Shown here: piece by piece, positions 1 to 13,330 of the stretch
Position numbering within the stretch: position 1 is the stretch's first letter
How the letters are laid out: every line of letters starts with the position of its first letter
Assembly (NCBI RefSeq): GCF_028769735.1
Contig: NC_088169.1
Span: forward strand, 41,020,729-41,084,728
Direction: 5' to 3'
DNA: 64,000 bases
From: Zonotrichia leucophrys gambelii
Lineage: Eukaryota; Chordata; Aves; Passeriformes; Passerellidae
Made by a program: the position numbers and the translations under genes
Notes under the pieces: model-generated
What the model saw: the letters and a program-made list of their open reading frames with translations, nothing else
Databases searched by the model: none
Told to the model about the DNA's origin: nothing

Positions 1-384
1 ATCCTTGTCATGAAAGGTCTTCAGAGACATCCTCTCCGCTGCTTTCGTCTCCGTTTCCAAAAGGATTCTGTCCTCTTCAGAAATAGTTGCTGTTGTTGCT
101 GTCTGACGTGACAACACACGTACGTTGGACTGGAACGACCCTGTAGATCAACTGACTGTGCCATAAAATTGCAGGTGCTCAAAGGGAACAACGGGTGAGA
201 TGTGGTCATTTAACCCAATTATATTCAGAGTCAGTGATTGACTTTCAATGCTCAGCTCTGAGTTAATGTTGCTACTTCACTACAGATGTATTTCAAGTGA
301 CCCACAAACCAGGAAGTGAAGTAGACAGTTTTACCACCTTACAAAATTTCTGCAAATTAAGTCCGGGTTAGGTCATTTTTAATG
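1..384 (-). other. RAP2A: RAP2A 3'UTR (proximal part, runs off the window)
   Basis: This is the sequence directly downstream, on the minus strand, of the RAP2A stop codon at 385-387. I see no AATAAA-type polyadenylation signal on the minus strand here, so the transcript probably continues past the left edge. Long 3'UTRs are usual for RAP2A. Short open frames in this stretch have no recognisable content and are treated as chance. Confidence 0.8.
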
Positions 385-622
385 CTATTGTATATTACAT
401 GCAGAACAGCATGGATCATCTTTGTCTGGCTGTGCTGCATAGTTCATTTGTCTAACAATTTCCGCAAAGAGCTCATCCACCATTGTTTTACTCTTAGCAG
501 AGGTCTCCATAAATGGGCAGCCCCATTCTTCAGCTAAGGCTCTGCCTTCACTCAATGATACTTCTCTCTCACTTTCCAGGTCCACTTTATTACCAACCAG
601 AATTACTGGCACCTTCTCATAC
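385..622 (-). CDS. RAP2A: RAP2A coding exon 2 (C-terminal half of the Ras-related GTPase Rap-2a)
   Basis: This exon encodes residues 106-183, plus the last base of codon 105. Rap2a is a small GTPase on plasma and recycling membranes; known effectors are MAP4K-family kinases such as TNIK and MINK1, acting on actin organisation. Visible motifs are the guanine-specificity box NKVD (116-119), the SAK box (146-148), a palmitoylation-type Cys pair at 176-177 and the terminal CAAX box CNIQ (180-183), with C180 the predicted prenylation site. The acceptor is TTTTTAAACTGTAG before G-TAT-GAG, and the stop is TAG at 385-387. The CNIQ ending separates it from RAP2B (single-exon, ends CVIL) and RAP2C (ends CVVQ). 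Joined to 27053-27366 it gives 552 nt, exactly 183 codons plus stop, the normal family length. Residue 128 is Leu where I recall Ser in mammals. Codon use is AT-leaning, unlike exon 1. Confidence 0.97.
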
Positions 623-3286
623 CTACAGTTTAAAAACAAAAACAACAACAACAATAATTAAATTTTTTTAAGTGGCAACATTCTTCAAGTAAAAAAAAAA
701 GAAAAAAAAAATCTATTTGCAAACAATACAGGCCCAAATGGAAAGAGACATTTGAATGACCTTAAAATTTTACATTTGAAAAAATGTGTATTTCACATTC
801 TAGCAATTTGTTGCATATCTTGTTCCCCTCAGAGCTTTCAGAGTTCCACAAAAATTATCCTCCCCTGAATTTCCCTTCCTTCCAAGAAACATGCCAGGAA
901 TACTTCCACACTAAAAAAATGAGGAATGTAATACTATTTTCTCTGTTTGTAATCTCCATGTGTAAGAACAGGATGGACATCAAATCCTGCCTTCAACATT
1001 ACACCCTCCTTCTCCCTGAAGAGGTATTTTGTATCTCCTGCTTGGGATAACGATGCAACACTCTCCCTTTCAAGAGTACATTTACCTTTGGTCAATACAC
1101 ACAGAACTCTCTGAATAGCAATAAATGAGACACAACCAAAGGGCCAGTAAATTAATTCCAAATTTCAGGAAATGAAGTCCACTTCAAGTACCGCATACAC
1201 ACATAAGTGCTGTTACATAAAAATATGTATTAGATAATACAGAATGTGTATCTCTCCCTTGCAGCATTCACATCATTATGCCAGTTAAACAAGTTGAAGA
1301 GACAAAAAAATCACAATTAAGTTCCAGGCAATACTATCACAGTTCTGCTTCAACTTGGACAGCACAACAGATCATGTTGCTATGAAGGAATTCTTTACTT
1401 TGCACCTCCTTGTGAAAGGATCCTTGCCAAATCTTTTTTACAAAATCGAAATGCCTGCCATTCTTTTTTTTCTACCCTCACATTCATAAACCTTTCTTCA
1501 GACATGAAACTAAGAGTTCCATCAGGTTTCAAATTTACATATTTGCCACAGAAAAGAAAAGAGAGAAGAAAACACTGGGCCTATTTCCAAAATCCTCTTA
1601 CACAGGTTTTCTCACAAAAACAACTAGGACTGAGAGCAAAACCACTCATGGCTTTTCAGCACTCAAACCAGACCTAAGAGAAGCAAGATGGTACCTTCTT
1701 AACTTAAACCCGAATTTCTCCTTCATATTTTCTTAGTAGTATTGCTTTGAGTCAAATTGCTGGAGTAAGACTGAACTGTGGACAGACAGCTGACACCTGC
1801 AGCTGCTGAAGATGACACCCTCCTTAAGCCACCTTCTTCATCCCTCCCACCCATCCTGCCTGCCAGGCAAGGCAGCAGAGCAGTGCTGGTGCCTCTGCCT
1901 CATCTGTTTGAGGGGAACAGCCTGTTTTCCCTGTCTGTCCCCACTGTGCACTCAACAGGGACCCTGTGTGCTCCTGCTGCAGGGACAGTGGGCTCCTCCA
2001 GAGTCCAAAAGGATAAAAGGCCAACAATGTCTCAAATCACATCAGCAACTCTTACATCACCAGACTAGTATCAAAAATTTGTCCAACTATGTCATAAGAT
2101 GTAGCTGAAATTCTAAACTTTGTTATGCCTTTTTGCTTACTAAGAGAAGATAATTTAATCCATAGTCCAGGGCTGTCATCAATAATTGCAGAGAATTCCC
2201 CTCACTTTTACCATTTATCCTGCCTTCATTTACCATCTGAAGAGACACAATCCATTTCTCACTCCATGGATAAGTGTTTAGCACAATGATATCTTTGGAA
2301 CACTTGCAAGAGCTAAGCTGCCATTAATAAAGTACCAAAATACACACAAGCATCTTGAAATCTGTCCTCCTGCATTTAAACACAAGATAGCACAGTCTTT
2401 AATTACATAAGATGGATGGCATTCAACAGATAAAAAGAAACACTGAATTGCTGTCTTATCTTTATTGTTCAGATGCATGTGTTCCATTGTATTTGCTATA
2501 CAGCATTAAAAAAATCCTTCAGTGGAAATGGAATCAGGTACCCCCTTCACTGCATTACTTGATTTCTGAAGGCCCTGAACTTCCTCTCACTCTCCACTGG
2601 CTTGCCCTCTGGTAAAACTGAGAAATTCAAAGCAGGTGCTTGAGAAATGCCCAGTGAAGAAACAGATGAGCCAGAATTAAAACACATGATCACTTCTCTG
2701 AGTTTTGTGACATCACTTCAATTGTTGAGAAACATATAAGGAAACACATACACACTTGTTGCAGACTTATAGTCAGTTCCCCTGAAAAATTCAAGCGCTT
2801 AAAAGGTTTAGGAATGCTAGAAAAGCTGGGCAACTAAATATCTGAGTGTCTGTATGCTATGAGTACACAGCACCTGGGAAACGGAGCAGTGGAAACCCTG
2901 ATGTTTTGTACTGAAGAACAGAAAGAACTGATGAGCTGACAGAAAAGATGTGAAAAGCCTAATTTAATTTATTTGCAGAGGACCATCTCGGAACTATTAG
3001 GTGGAACTGATAGAAGCAATTTTCTGCATTGCTTTTCCTGTTGCATTTACTCAATTCACTACCAACCTTCACCACCTAAAATGAGATCCTACAGTCAATA
3101 GCCTTATTCACCTTATAATTCAGATTCACCCAATAACCAATAACTTTACAAGATGAAATGTGTTAGAAAGTGTTTCTGCAAAGCTCTCATTATGTCTCCT
3201 TAGCAAAAATAAAGTTGCCCTTGCAGAATACATCCCTGTACTACCTAGACTTTGAGTAGTTAATTTTACAGAAAAAAATACATTAC

Positions 3287-3305
3287 ATATATATATATAT
3301 ATATA
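3287..3305. repeat. (AT)n microsatellite
   Basis: A run of about nine AT dinucleotides inside RAP2A intron 1, flanked by AT-rich sequence. It is probably length-polymorphic and has no evident function. Confidence 0.85.
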
Positions 3306-5740
3306 ATCTGTGTGACACATATTTTAGATTTTTATATATACTTATGCTTGTATATTATAAACGCAAAAAAACCCACAGTCCATGGATACTGAGCAGAAGA
3401 CTGGCTCTAGTATGACCTGGACCTAAGTGCTCCAGCTCAGGATCAGTCCTGCCAGACCCAAGCTGAGTAGAGGGATTCAGACCAGACTTCTATGTATCAG
3501 ATTCCCCAAGTACCAAGAGGATGATGAACTGTGTGTCTTCATTCAGAGTCCTAAGGGCCTTCACACTTTCCAGTTTTGAGTTCTGGCAACACTTTATGGA
3601 AAATCTAGCTCTTGCCTAAATCAAACTCTACAAGCTCTGAAGTTGAAGCTAGCTCTGCACCTTTTACTCTCAACACTCTCAGAATTTCCGGCCTCAGTAT
3701 CCTGGGCAATTTCTATTCTGATGAAAAGAACAGGGGAGATCCATGGCTCAGTACTTTCCCTACTGCAGCTGCTGATCTCACTGGAGGCAATTTCTGCCTG
3801 CATCTGGAGACTCCACCTGATACTCAGAGCTTTGAGCAGCCAGATGTTGGACACCCTCACTCAGGTGCTGTGCAGCACACCAGGCCCACCAAGGGAAGGG
3901 CAGTTTCTCAGGTGTGGGGGAATTATATGATTCTAATGAAATCTGAAGGGAAGAAGATAATTTCTTCTTCACCCTGTTGAATTTCAGTGGCCCAAGAGAA
4001 AGGAAAAAACAAATAAACAAAAAAAGAGAGCCACCTTGCAATGTTCAAGCAGCAATGCAGAACCTTCCATACAACCACAAGAATTTACAAATCCTTCCTC
4101 CAGTAGGATCTAACTTACTCACAAATACCTGTAGCAGAGCAAAAGAGGCTGAAACCCCACCACCCATACTGAAGTCCTGAATCCAGGCTGCTGCTCCCAT
4201 CACAGGATCTGTGAGAGAGCGGCTCAGCTCACAGTGGGAGCTGGGCAGAAGTTTTGCCTTTTGCTGCAGCCCACCTGCCCCTGCCTGTTCCCTTAGCAAT
4301 GGAAAAGTGGCACAGTTCTGCTCATTTCTGGAGCAGGAAAATCCAATTTTCTCAGTATGGCTCAAAACCTTTGGCAGCACTGATCATTCCTAATGAAAAG
4401 CATGAGGGCCACCTGAAAATAAGAACTGCTGCTACTTTTGTCAGTATCAAAGAGCACAGTATGTATTCTGGAGCAAATATAGCAGAGCCTGTAAGAAACA
4501 CTCTCAAAAATGTAGCAGGGGAAGGCTTGACTTTTTAAGACCTCTTCAGGAACAAATTTTTGCAAGACCAATTACACGTGTTTGCAGAACACGATTAAAG
4601 AACAAGGCACTTCACCCTGTTTAAATGATCTCATTATCTTTAGCTCCAATATGACAGATACTGAGCAGCAGTGACTCTTGAAGAGGTAGCAGGACTGCAG
4701 TCATTTATAGCCTTAGGAAAGGCACCAGTACAGAGTCAAATGCCATCATATCTAGGGTTTCCACTACAGGCAAGGTACAGTCATTGCCCCATAAAGACAA
4801 TCAGAATGTGTTTGCCAGTTCTAGACAAATTCAGTGCTAAAACTCACCCCGTTACCCATCTTTAACGAACACCTGGGACAAATAGCCCACAGTAAATCCC
4901 TCAGTTTTCCTGAGGATGGACACCACAGCCACATGAAATCAATAAATACACAAACATCAAATGTTTTATGTGGCCCAGTTATACACTACTGACCACACGG
5001 CAATAAATATTTCTATGTTTCATCTTACCTCACATGGCACAGACATCATCCACATTTCTGTTTAGATTACTACGTACACTTTGAATAAAAGCTTAGAACA
5101 TTTAGAAAGTGTCAAGGTGATTGGTATGAGAATGATCTTCCGAGACTTTTTCCTCACAGCTTTTCCACCTTCAATCCCACCCAAAAAAACATGGGCAGTA
5201 CCTAACTTCTTTTACAAGGTACTTCTCAGATTTCTGGTTAGAACTGTCATTGGATAAAGATAAAAACAAAGATGATGTGCAGTGAAAATATAATAAAAAT
5301 GAAGACTGAAACAGCAAGAACTTAAAAACAAAACCCCCAAAGATGCCAAGGCTAATAAACTGATCTGATTCCTTTAAACAGTGGTAGAGATTGCCCAGTT
5401 CCCCTACACTCTGTGCATGTGTGAGTTTTAGTAGTCAGTAGAGAAAAAAGTACAAACAGGTTCCTGTTTTCTAATTTCACATTCTGGAAGTGGTGTCTCT
5501 TTTCTAAGATTTTTTTCCCGAGTTTCATATCAGACCCAAATATTTTCAACCAAATCATTCTGTGTAATAAAAACAAACCAAGATAATACCATGTACTCCA
5601 AAATACTTTTTTAATAACAAGTTTAAGTCCTGTTGAAGTTTTTGGAAAGATGCACGATTACAGCTTTATATGATAAAACCAGGGACCACTGAAATTCAAA
5701 AGGTATTTCAGGATAACGATTACTAATAATCAAAAGGAGT

Positions 5741-5806
5741 CTCCAGTACTAAATCTCCTTTATTACCTTCTACCTCCAGTACTAACTCTCTTTTATTACC
5801 TTCTAC
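5741..5806. repeat. 33-bp tandem duplication in RAP2A intron
   Basis: Two adjacent 33-bp units, 5741-5773 and 5774-5806, both start CTCCAGTACTAA and end TTACCTTCTAC, with a few mismatches between them. This looks like a small replication-slippage duplication. Confidence 0.85.
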
Positions 5807-8800
5807 ACACAGGGCATCTTTCTCTTTTTTTTTTTTTAAATGCATTTCTGTCAGTTTTGATAGTATTTAAAAAAGGAAATTAATTTAAGGGATAAAGATA
5901 TTAGTGTTGAAAATGATGCAAATAATATCAAAAATCAATAAAAAAATAACTGTTCTTCAATTTAGACTTACAAAAAAATTGTGGTATAAATCCTGCCAAA
6001 ATACACAGCAAAATAATTATGGGTAATATGAAATAAAGTACCAGAAATGATAGTTAAATCTATTAGGTTATTTACAAACTCACCCTAAATATAACTAATT
6101 ATCCTTTTGTAATGTAACTTGCAAACTTTGATTGCCTTCAGTAAAATCTGTCATAACTTGAACAAGAAGTTTCCTCATCTAGAGGACGAACACATTCCAA
6201 GTGTAACTATCAAGAATTTTTCTAATCCTTCTCACGTAATTACTTGGATGTTTAATGCAGAATCCTAGATAGTTAAACCTCACATCAGTTATGGAGGATA
6301 AGAAAAGGCACCGAGCGCTCCCCAGCCTGATTATGAGCCTCTCAAACACCAGGATGAGAGGAAGCAATACCACAGAATTTTCAAGGAGAAAACCATCTTA
6401 AACCTTTCCTGAAGTTACCAATTCTTGAACCACAGCAGCAGGAAAAAAATTTTATATAAATACACACACACTTCTGAAGCTGTTACTACCTTAAGACACT
6501 CAGACAGAGGAGACATCTCACTTTTACCAAACCCCTATTCTTTGTATTTTGGTAGCTTTAAAAACTGCAGCTATTAGGGGGTCACTGTGCAGAATTATGT
6601 TTCCATAGACTCCTGCAAACAGACACCAATAAAGACATGGCAATACCTGTATACATGCATAAATGTGTCAGAGAGATACTCAAATCTAAACAAAGGTAGG
6701 TTTCTGCAAAGTTGGAGCACTTTTCCCTCTAATGGAAATTATTACAGCTTCTCAGGCAAAACCACACAGAACAGCTGTAAAACTCCCACGATTCTGCTGC
6801 AAACAAGTCATTCCAGTTTACTAATTAATTGCATTTAATATTCAGTTTTGTAAGCTATATTGTGTAGTGATTTCATTTCTTAAGCAATAACTCCCAACTA
6901 AAAAAACAGTCTTTAAAATAATTTTTATAAATGAGTAGATGTTAAAGAGTTTATTGGAAGTCCCACTGCAATTAGGTGGCTGAGTCATGAATCAGTTTGC
7001 TATAAAGAACAGTGTATGGCCTAATTGCAGGATTGGGATCTAACATTTTATTCTAGGCTTTGACATGAACTCCTTACATAGCCTTTGGGAAAAAAAAACC
7101 CTCTTCAGATGGATAGACTGAGGTATATAAAGTCATGATAATTGTACTTACTCATAGGACAGCAAATTAAATAATAATTGCAAAACAACTTGGGAGGATA
7201 ATATTAGAATAATAAATAACACCACACCATATCACTTTTGAAAAAGCTTCAGAAACTTTGTTCTTGTACACGAAACTTTCTGGAAATAATGCCCTCAGTT
7301 TAAATAAAATACTTTAAAGCAAATTCAGTTCTGTGGGTGTTAGAGCTGGCTTCACTTGCCTATTTGGCTCACCATTGGTGCTGCGCTTGTAAGAAATTAA
7401 GAGGAAATAGTTCCAAGCAAAAGCCCAAGGAACAACAACCAACCACAGCATGCAGAAGCACTATAAATATCTGCTTCCCAACTCTCACAATAAGCACTTT
7501 TCAACCAAAGCATTTACACATATTATTCCTAGGCAGCTTACAGCTGAGACCTTCCAAGGGACTGGAACCATGGACTGCACAACCCAACACACACACACAA
7601 AGGCCATGCAGTAAACCCGCATTCCCTGCTGCAACAGATGTAACAGGATAATGCACATCATCTCTGTATGAAGGACAGCAAAGATCTTTACAGGTCATTT
7701 CCATTCACTTCAGAGAAAAATTCTTATCTACAGAGGATTTTCTGCAGCTAAGATTCCGTAGTAGAACTAGAACAACAATAAACTCCTTCCATGTTTTCAG
7801 CCTGCTTCTGCAAGTCACTACAGATAGAGCCTACTTTTAGCTCTCCCTCCAGCTTTTTAAGATAAAATGTCAAGAGCAACTGAAATTTCAAAGGTCTATC
7901 AACATGTCTTAAGGCTTCACTAGTCACTAAAGTAAGTCCCAAAAAATATCCGTGATCATTAAGATGTTAGGGAGACATTTTCTCATTAAGCTTGCAGAAC
8001 TCCATGAATGTTTAAACTATGTCCCATGACACTGTTTGCTCCCCAGGCTGTGGCACTGGTGAAGAAAATCAGCTTTCTGAGTGCTGGGGACGACAAGGAG
8101 CCAATGACACAAGTAGCTTCAGTTCTCATCTACTGCCATTTCAGATGCTCTAAAGTCTTCACAAACAAGAGGTTATTTTCACCTTAAAAAGGACACTTCT
8201 CCCTAGTATCTATCATTAAAATTCATAGCCAACACTGAAGTCTATTATCAAGACTGAAAAGACTCTAAGGGATATATAAAATCTACCTTCTTAGCAGCAG
8301 GTTTGCTGGGAGCATATCCAAACAAGATTTTAATCCTCGAGTTCTCTCTCTATGCCAATCAAAATCCTCATCTTCACATCTGAGCATCAACATCATCTTG
8401 CTGAAATCCTAAAATGCATGGCACATTTAGCAATTCAGAAACACTGGAATTTTCAAATGGGAATTTTCTGTTCCTTGGTTTAGCTTAAGAAGCAATAACC
8501 ACAAGTAAACACAAAGCAAATGTTGTACCTGGCTGTTTCCAATGTGACTAATGCCCTTGTTTCTAAAAGCAACAAGAAAATCAGAATGTCCTACAAATCT
8601 GAGATTCTCACAGCTGCACCAATTTCATCTAGCTCCTGTTTCTCTACACAGTTCATACCGAAAGAAGTCTAATTGTAAAGAAAACTATTAACAGATTATG
8701 AGGCATGTCATAGTTGCTTCAAAACAAAAAAGTTATTGCTCAAAAATTTCCAGACATTAAAGCTGAGCACCTAATTTTTTTTTTAAATTACTGCTACTAG

Positions 8801-10462
8801 CTGTAGGAATAGCCCAACATCCTGAAAATTAGGCCTCACATTTCAATATTTAAGCTTTGCATCCATAGTTGAAAATTATTCTTAATAATCATATTAGTTT
8901 TCTTTTCTTGAATATTTTTAAGTCATATCCATGCTAATATACTAATGTTTATTGGAACACAATGAGCATGACTGGATAGGTCAAGTATCTACCCAATGTG
9001 CAACATATAGAAGATTATAAAATAAAAGAGACTACCATCTATCTTTTATTTGTATACTGAAGTCTCAAAAAAACACATTTCTTTTAAATGACAACTTTTT
9101 TCCGACATAACCACTTATAATTAAATTTAATCCTCAATGTCTTAGAGCAAAAACATTAAGTATCAAGCAAGAGGAATATTGACATGAGATTTAAGAGATG
9201 TGGGTTCAGTTTCACACCCTGTTACAGACCACCTGTGCAATTTCTAGCAAGTCCCTTGAACTCTGTACCTCTGCTCTCCATCTGAAGAAAAGAGTTGTCA
9301 GCTTTAACCTCTGCTGCCTATGACACATAAACACTTCTGAGGTCTTCCATCCTTAGTGATGGAGGCAATCTGAACATCTTGAAGCATGCAGCAGCAGTTT
9401 TGCTTGCTCTTCAACTGAAAAAGCACCCTGCATCCCAGCTATTCTCAGCAGTGAGCTATGGAACACCACAAAATTGCAAGATTTCTTTACAAGTATTAGG
9501 AAAATTAGGGCAGATTCTGTGCCAACATCAAACCTGTCAGCAGCAAGGATAAAGCTGGTGGATTAGGTGTGCCTTGAAGCAGGAACACCAACTTTGGGGT
9601 CAAAGTCAAGGTTATTATCCCACTTCAACACCACCAACTTGAGCAGAAACTGCAAAGGCTCACAATACCTTTAAACATATGCTGATATTGAGGGATTTCT
9701 CCTCCTCCTTGCCCCTCTGTACAAAACTCTACCAGGTCACAAAACCTGCCTGTTCTGGTGATGTGGGACTGACTAGGTGCCTTTACAAGGGCAGTGAAAA
9801 ATGCAGATATTTGTTAAAAGCAATGTGAGCCTCTTGCACATCATACAAATCTATGGATTCCAATTGTTCTACAGTTTAGTTATTACATTGCTGGTTCAAA
9901 CACAGTGATCCTAAAATGCATTACTATTTATCCATCAACACATACTTTGTCACAAGAAATTTCTCTCAGAAGCATATCTTGATGTGCAAATGTTTAGATA
10001 AACTACTGTAATATTTTAAAATATACTGTAAACTTCCTGTACAAGCAAACACTGACAAAAGTGAGGGAGGAGAAAGAAAGGCACCAAAGAGATTTGTACC
10101 AATTCAGACATATCAAAGTTTATGCCAGTAGCTCAGCTAAAAAATAAAATAAAATCTTTGCAACAAAATACTGTTAACAATCCTCCTGAAAAAGCTGAAA
10201 CAGCATCCAGACTCTGTATAAAGTGCAGAGTGTGTAAAGCAATTTCTGAGTACAATGGTAGGTCTAGTTTCTTACAGAGTCTATCAATGCTGCTATCTAA
10301 AGCTCTAGTTTCTCCTTCTGCCTACAACTTTTCCCCTCACCATTCTCCAGTCCATAAATAGCATTAAGCATGTGCCAGTTTCTTCCATATAGCAGCGACA
10401 GTGTGTCTTTCCCACCAACAATTCTGACAGAACTTAATCATTATTTAGATTTCTAATTTGTT

Positions 10463-10640
10463 CCAGATGTTGATCTGGGCAGGAAGGGACCTTGGGAAGT
10501 CTCCAGTCCAACCCCCTGCTCACAGCAAGGTCAGCCAGGAAATCTCAACCAGCTTCCTCAGGGCCATGCACAGCTCAGTCCTGAAAACTTCCAAGGACAG
10601 GCTTTCCATGATCTCTCTGGGAATTTGTCCTAATGTTTAA
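10463..10640 (-). mobile_element. CR1 LINE fragment (3' region, minus orientation)
   Basis: The stretch contains the typical avian CR1 3'-region wording, read in reverse: GGAAGGGACCTTGGGAAG, then TCCAACCCCCTGCTCA, then TCTCTGGGAATTTGTCC. It is a short, diverged, 5'-truncated remnant with no coding capacity. The terminal octamer repeat is not clear. The family is assigned by recognition of the consensus; the subfamily is not determined. Confidence 0.8.
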
Positions 10641-13099
10641 TTTAGTTGAACTGTGCTGCAGAATTCAAAACTTACTGGCAGGTAATGGAGGAAGATGAGA
10701 CAAGCGGACAACTGAGTTGCATAATGCTTGTTTACATAGAAAATGGGCTCAGAAACAAATGACAAAGTTACATAAATATTTATAGCTATTCATTTATGTA
10801 GAGGAAGTGATAATCATACTTACAGGCCTCGAGATAGACATATATCTAAGAATTTTGAAAGCAAAATGAACTAACCAGATTTTGCAGAATTAACTAAAGC
10901 TCAAGCATAAGTTAATGACAACTTCTTTATCCTTGTTTATTTAAACTATAAAATTGAAACTTTTTCGTGGATACATAAAGTAAAAATAGCAAAAAGTAGT
11001 GAAATTCATATGCATTTTGAAAGGGCCAGAAGACTATAGTGCTCTAAAGTATTAGTTCACTCTTCAAAGCCAACATACTCTTATATTACTTTAACCAATT
11101 TATAATCACTGATAAAAATTTCACTGCAAAACTTGTTTAAACTATTCTAATGAGATTTTTCTCTAGCTCATTAAAATTACACTTTTACAGTCTTCAAGAA
11201 TAGGCCTAACAATTAATTCAAAACCTTCTTAGTAGCATCACCCACTTCCAAAGGATTAGAGTTCAGCAACAATCATGTTGTCCTGTCCAGTCAGAACCAC
11301 AGGCAAAGAAACAGTTTCTCTTCCATTCTGAGGTAAGAACCTTTTACTCCAAAAAGTCTGTGCTCCTGACTTTTGGCATTACCCAGATCTGGCCCCTGAA
11401 ATGCAAGCCTTGCTCACAAAACTGACCTCTGATAATTTGACTGCCACAGCCTAGTCTGCAGAATCAAGCATTACATACTGATAAAAACTGCAGTTCCTCA
11501 GAGGCTTTTATTTATTTGCTTTTTAAAGAATTTGACTGTTTGCAATGAACCTAGCTGCAGGTCACTAAAACTCATAGGGTAAAACAAAAATAACAGGGCT
11601 AATTGGCAAACAACCTGGCCTGAACTTCTGCTCTTTCATCAGTCCCTAAGCAGAAGCTAAGGCAGGTAGATACTGGAGTTTTTATGATACTGCATAGCCT
11701 GAAAAGAATTTGTGTGTCTAGTTCAAAGCAGAGACTTTCGTTGCCCTAGAAACTAAAGAAGAATACAGCTTAATGTCCTGCAGGCTAATAAAAATATCCT
11801 ACAATGCACATAAAAAAACCTTAGCAAAAAATGCTCCGTTGAGACAGATCTTCCTCACAATGGTACAATTAGGGTGGAACTCTGGATACTTTTCAGAAGA
11901 CAGACTACTTTACAGAAACTCTAAGCAAGTGACCACACTGACATAGTGAAAAAAATTCACGACAAAACAGTATAAAATGCATTTTCTCTTTTACTGCAGA
12001 AATACTATTCTTATTTCAGTTCTTTTTGACCAAAGTCAAACCCTCCTCTACCAAGTAAAAATCCAAGGCCTTGATGAGTATGATGGCCAGATGCTCTGCA
12101 AGCCTCTCCACTACTGCCAAGTTTCTACTAGAACATTTTATTTTCTACTTGGTAAGCAAAACCACTCTGCCATGACTTCAGAAAGTTGGTGGCCCTTACC
12201 TTACAGAACAATTTATCTAATTACCATACGCCTACTATAAATAATTAGAATGTTAGACTAAACAGAGCACCAAGAAGGTTTTATTCTCCACAGGTTTAAG
12301 AAGTTAGCTCCATCTTCAACACCTCAACTTTCTATCTCCAGAAATTGTATCCAAAAAATATACAATCTTGGATACAATCTTGTTAAATGAAACTGTTTCC
12401 ATATCTAAAGATGAACAGACCAAAATAAGAGCTTCAGAAGTGCCAGGATTTTTTGATTGTTACTCATTTGTTCTTATTAAAATAAGTCCTGGTTCATCTT
12501 CAAATACAAGATACTGCCTCCCAACATACTACATTTAAATGGAATGAAGATAAATATAGAGAACAATTTCTTGATAACTTCCCTACTGTCTTGAGCATAA
12601 ACTTCAGAAATAATTTTCTTAGGAGATTTTTTCATTCTTTCTACAATAGGACGGGTACCAATTAACGAAAAACAACAGACAACTTCATTCCGAATCAGTG
12701 TTGTCAATATAATCCATTTGAATATCCAGACACTTCTTAGTAAGAACTTGTTTGTAAGACATTAAATACAGGGTACCTGGTAAAACAGTGAAATCTAAAC
12801 ATTTTACTTTTTCTCACATACACAGATGTGTGCATGAATATCTCAAATTTGATTAACTATCAAATGAAGCCATCTAGAAATGAGGAACTCAGATATAGTC
12901 ATCATCTCAGATGTCGAGCTATTTATATTTTAACTACTGTATAAACGTTAATTTCCTTGGGTCTGCTCTAGGTTATAAAAAGCTCCTCTTTCCCAGAAGA
13001 GTTTTACTAACCTGTCTGACAGCCATTTCATTGTCCATGAAGACACTGTGTGGCAGCCAGTCAGGCCTGCAGACTGTTTTATCTTGTACCTGTTAACCC

Positions 13100-13330
13100 T
13101 ACCAGCAAGGCAGGCCCCTGGGGCTGCACCACCACCACGCTGGCACCTCTGGGGACGTGGGCACCCTGGCTGTGCCCAGGCTGTGCTAGCAGTGCCGGGG
13201 TCACAGCTCAGGGCTCTGGCTGCCAGCATCCCTTGGGCAGCAGCTCCGCGCTGGCGCTCTGCCGTGCCCGTGTGCCGGCCATCCGCTGTCACCCAGAGTC
13301 TGGGAGGGCAGAAAGGGCAACCCCTGCACA
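13100..13330. other. Isolated GC-rich patch in the AT-rich RAP2A intron
   Basis: About 230 bp of strongly GC-rich sequence lies in the middle of an otherwise AT-rich intron. Stop codons are rare here, so several overlapping frames on both strands appear open (up to about 180 codons including flanks). None reads as a known protein, and the frames disagree with one another. It could be an insertion, a small intronic CpG cluster or an eroded exon or retrocopy; I cannot tell which. Confidence 0.5.

Noticed and set aside
10122..10361. 79-codon plus-strand frame starting MPVAQLKNKIK
   Set aside because: No recognisable domain, no splice context, on the opposite strand to RAP2A in AT-rich intron; length is within chance expectation.
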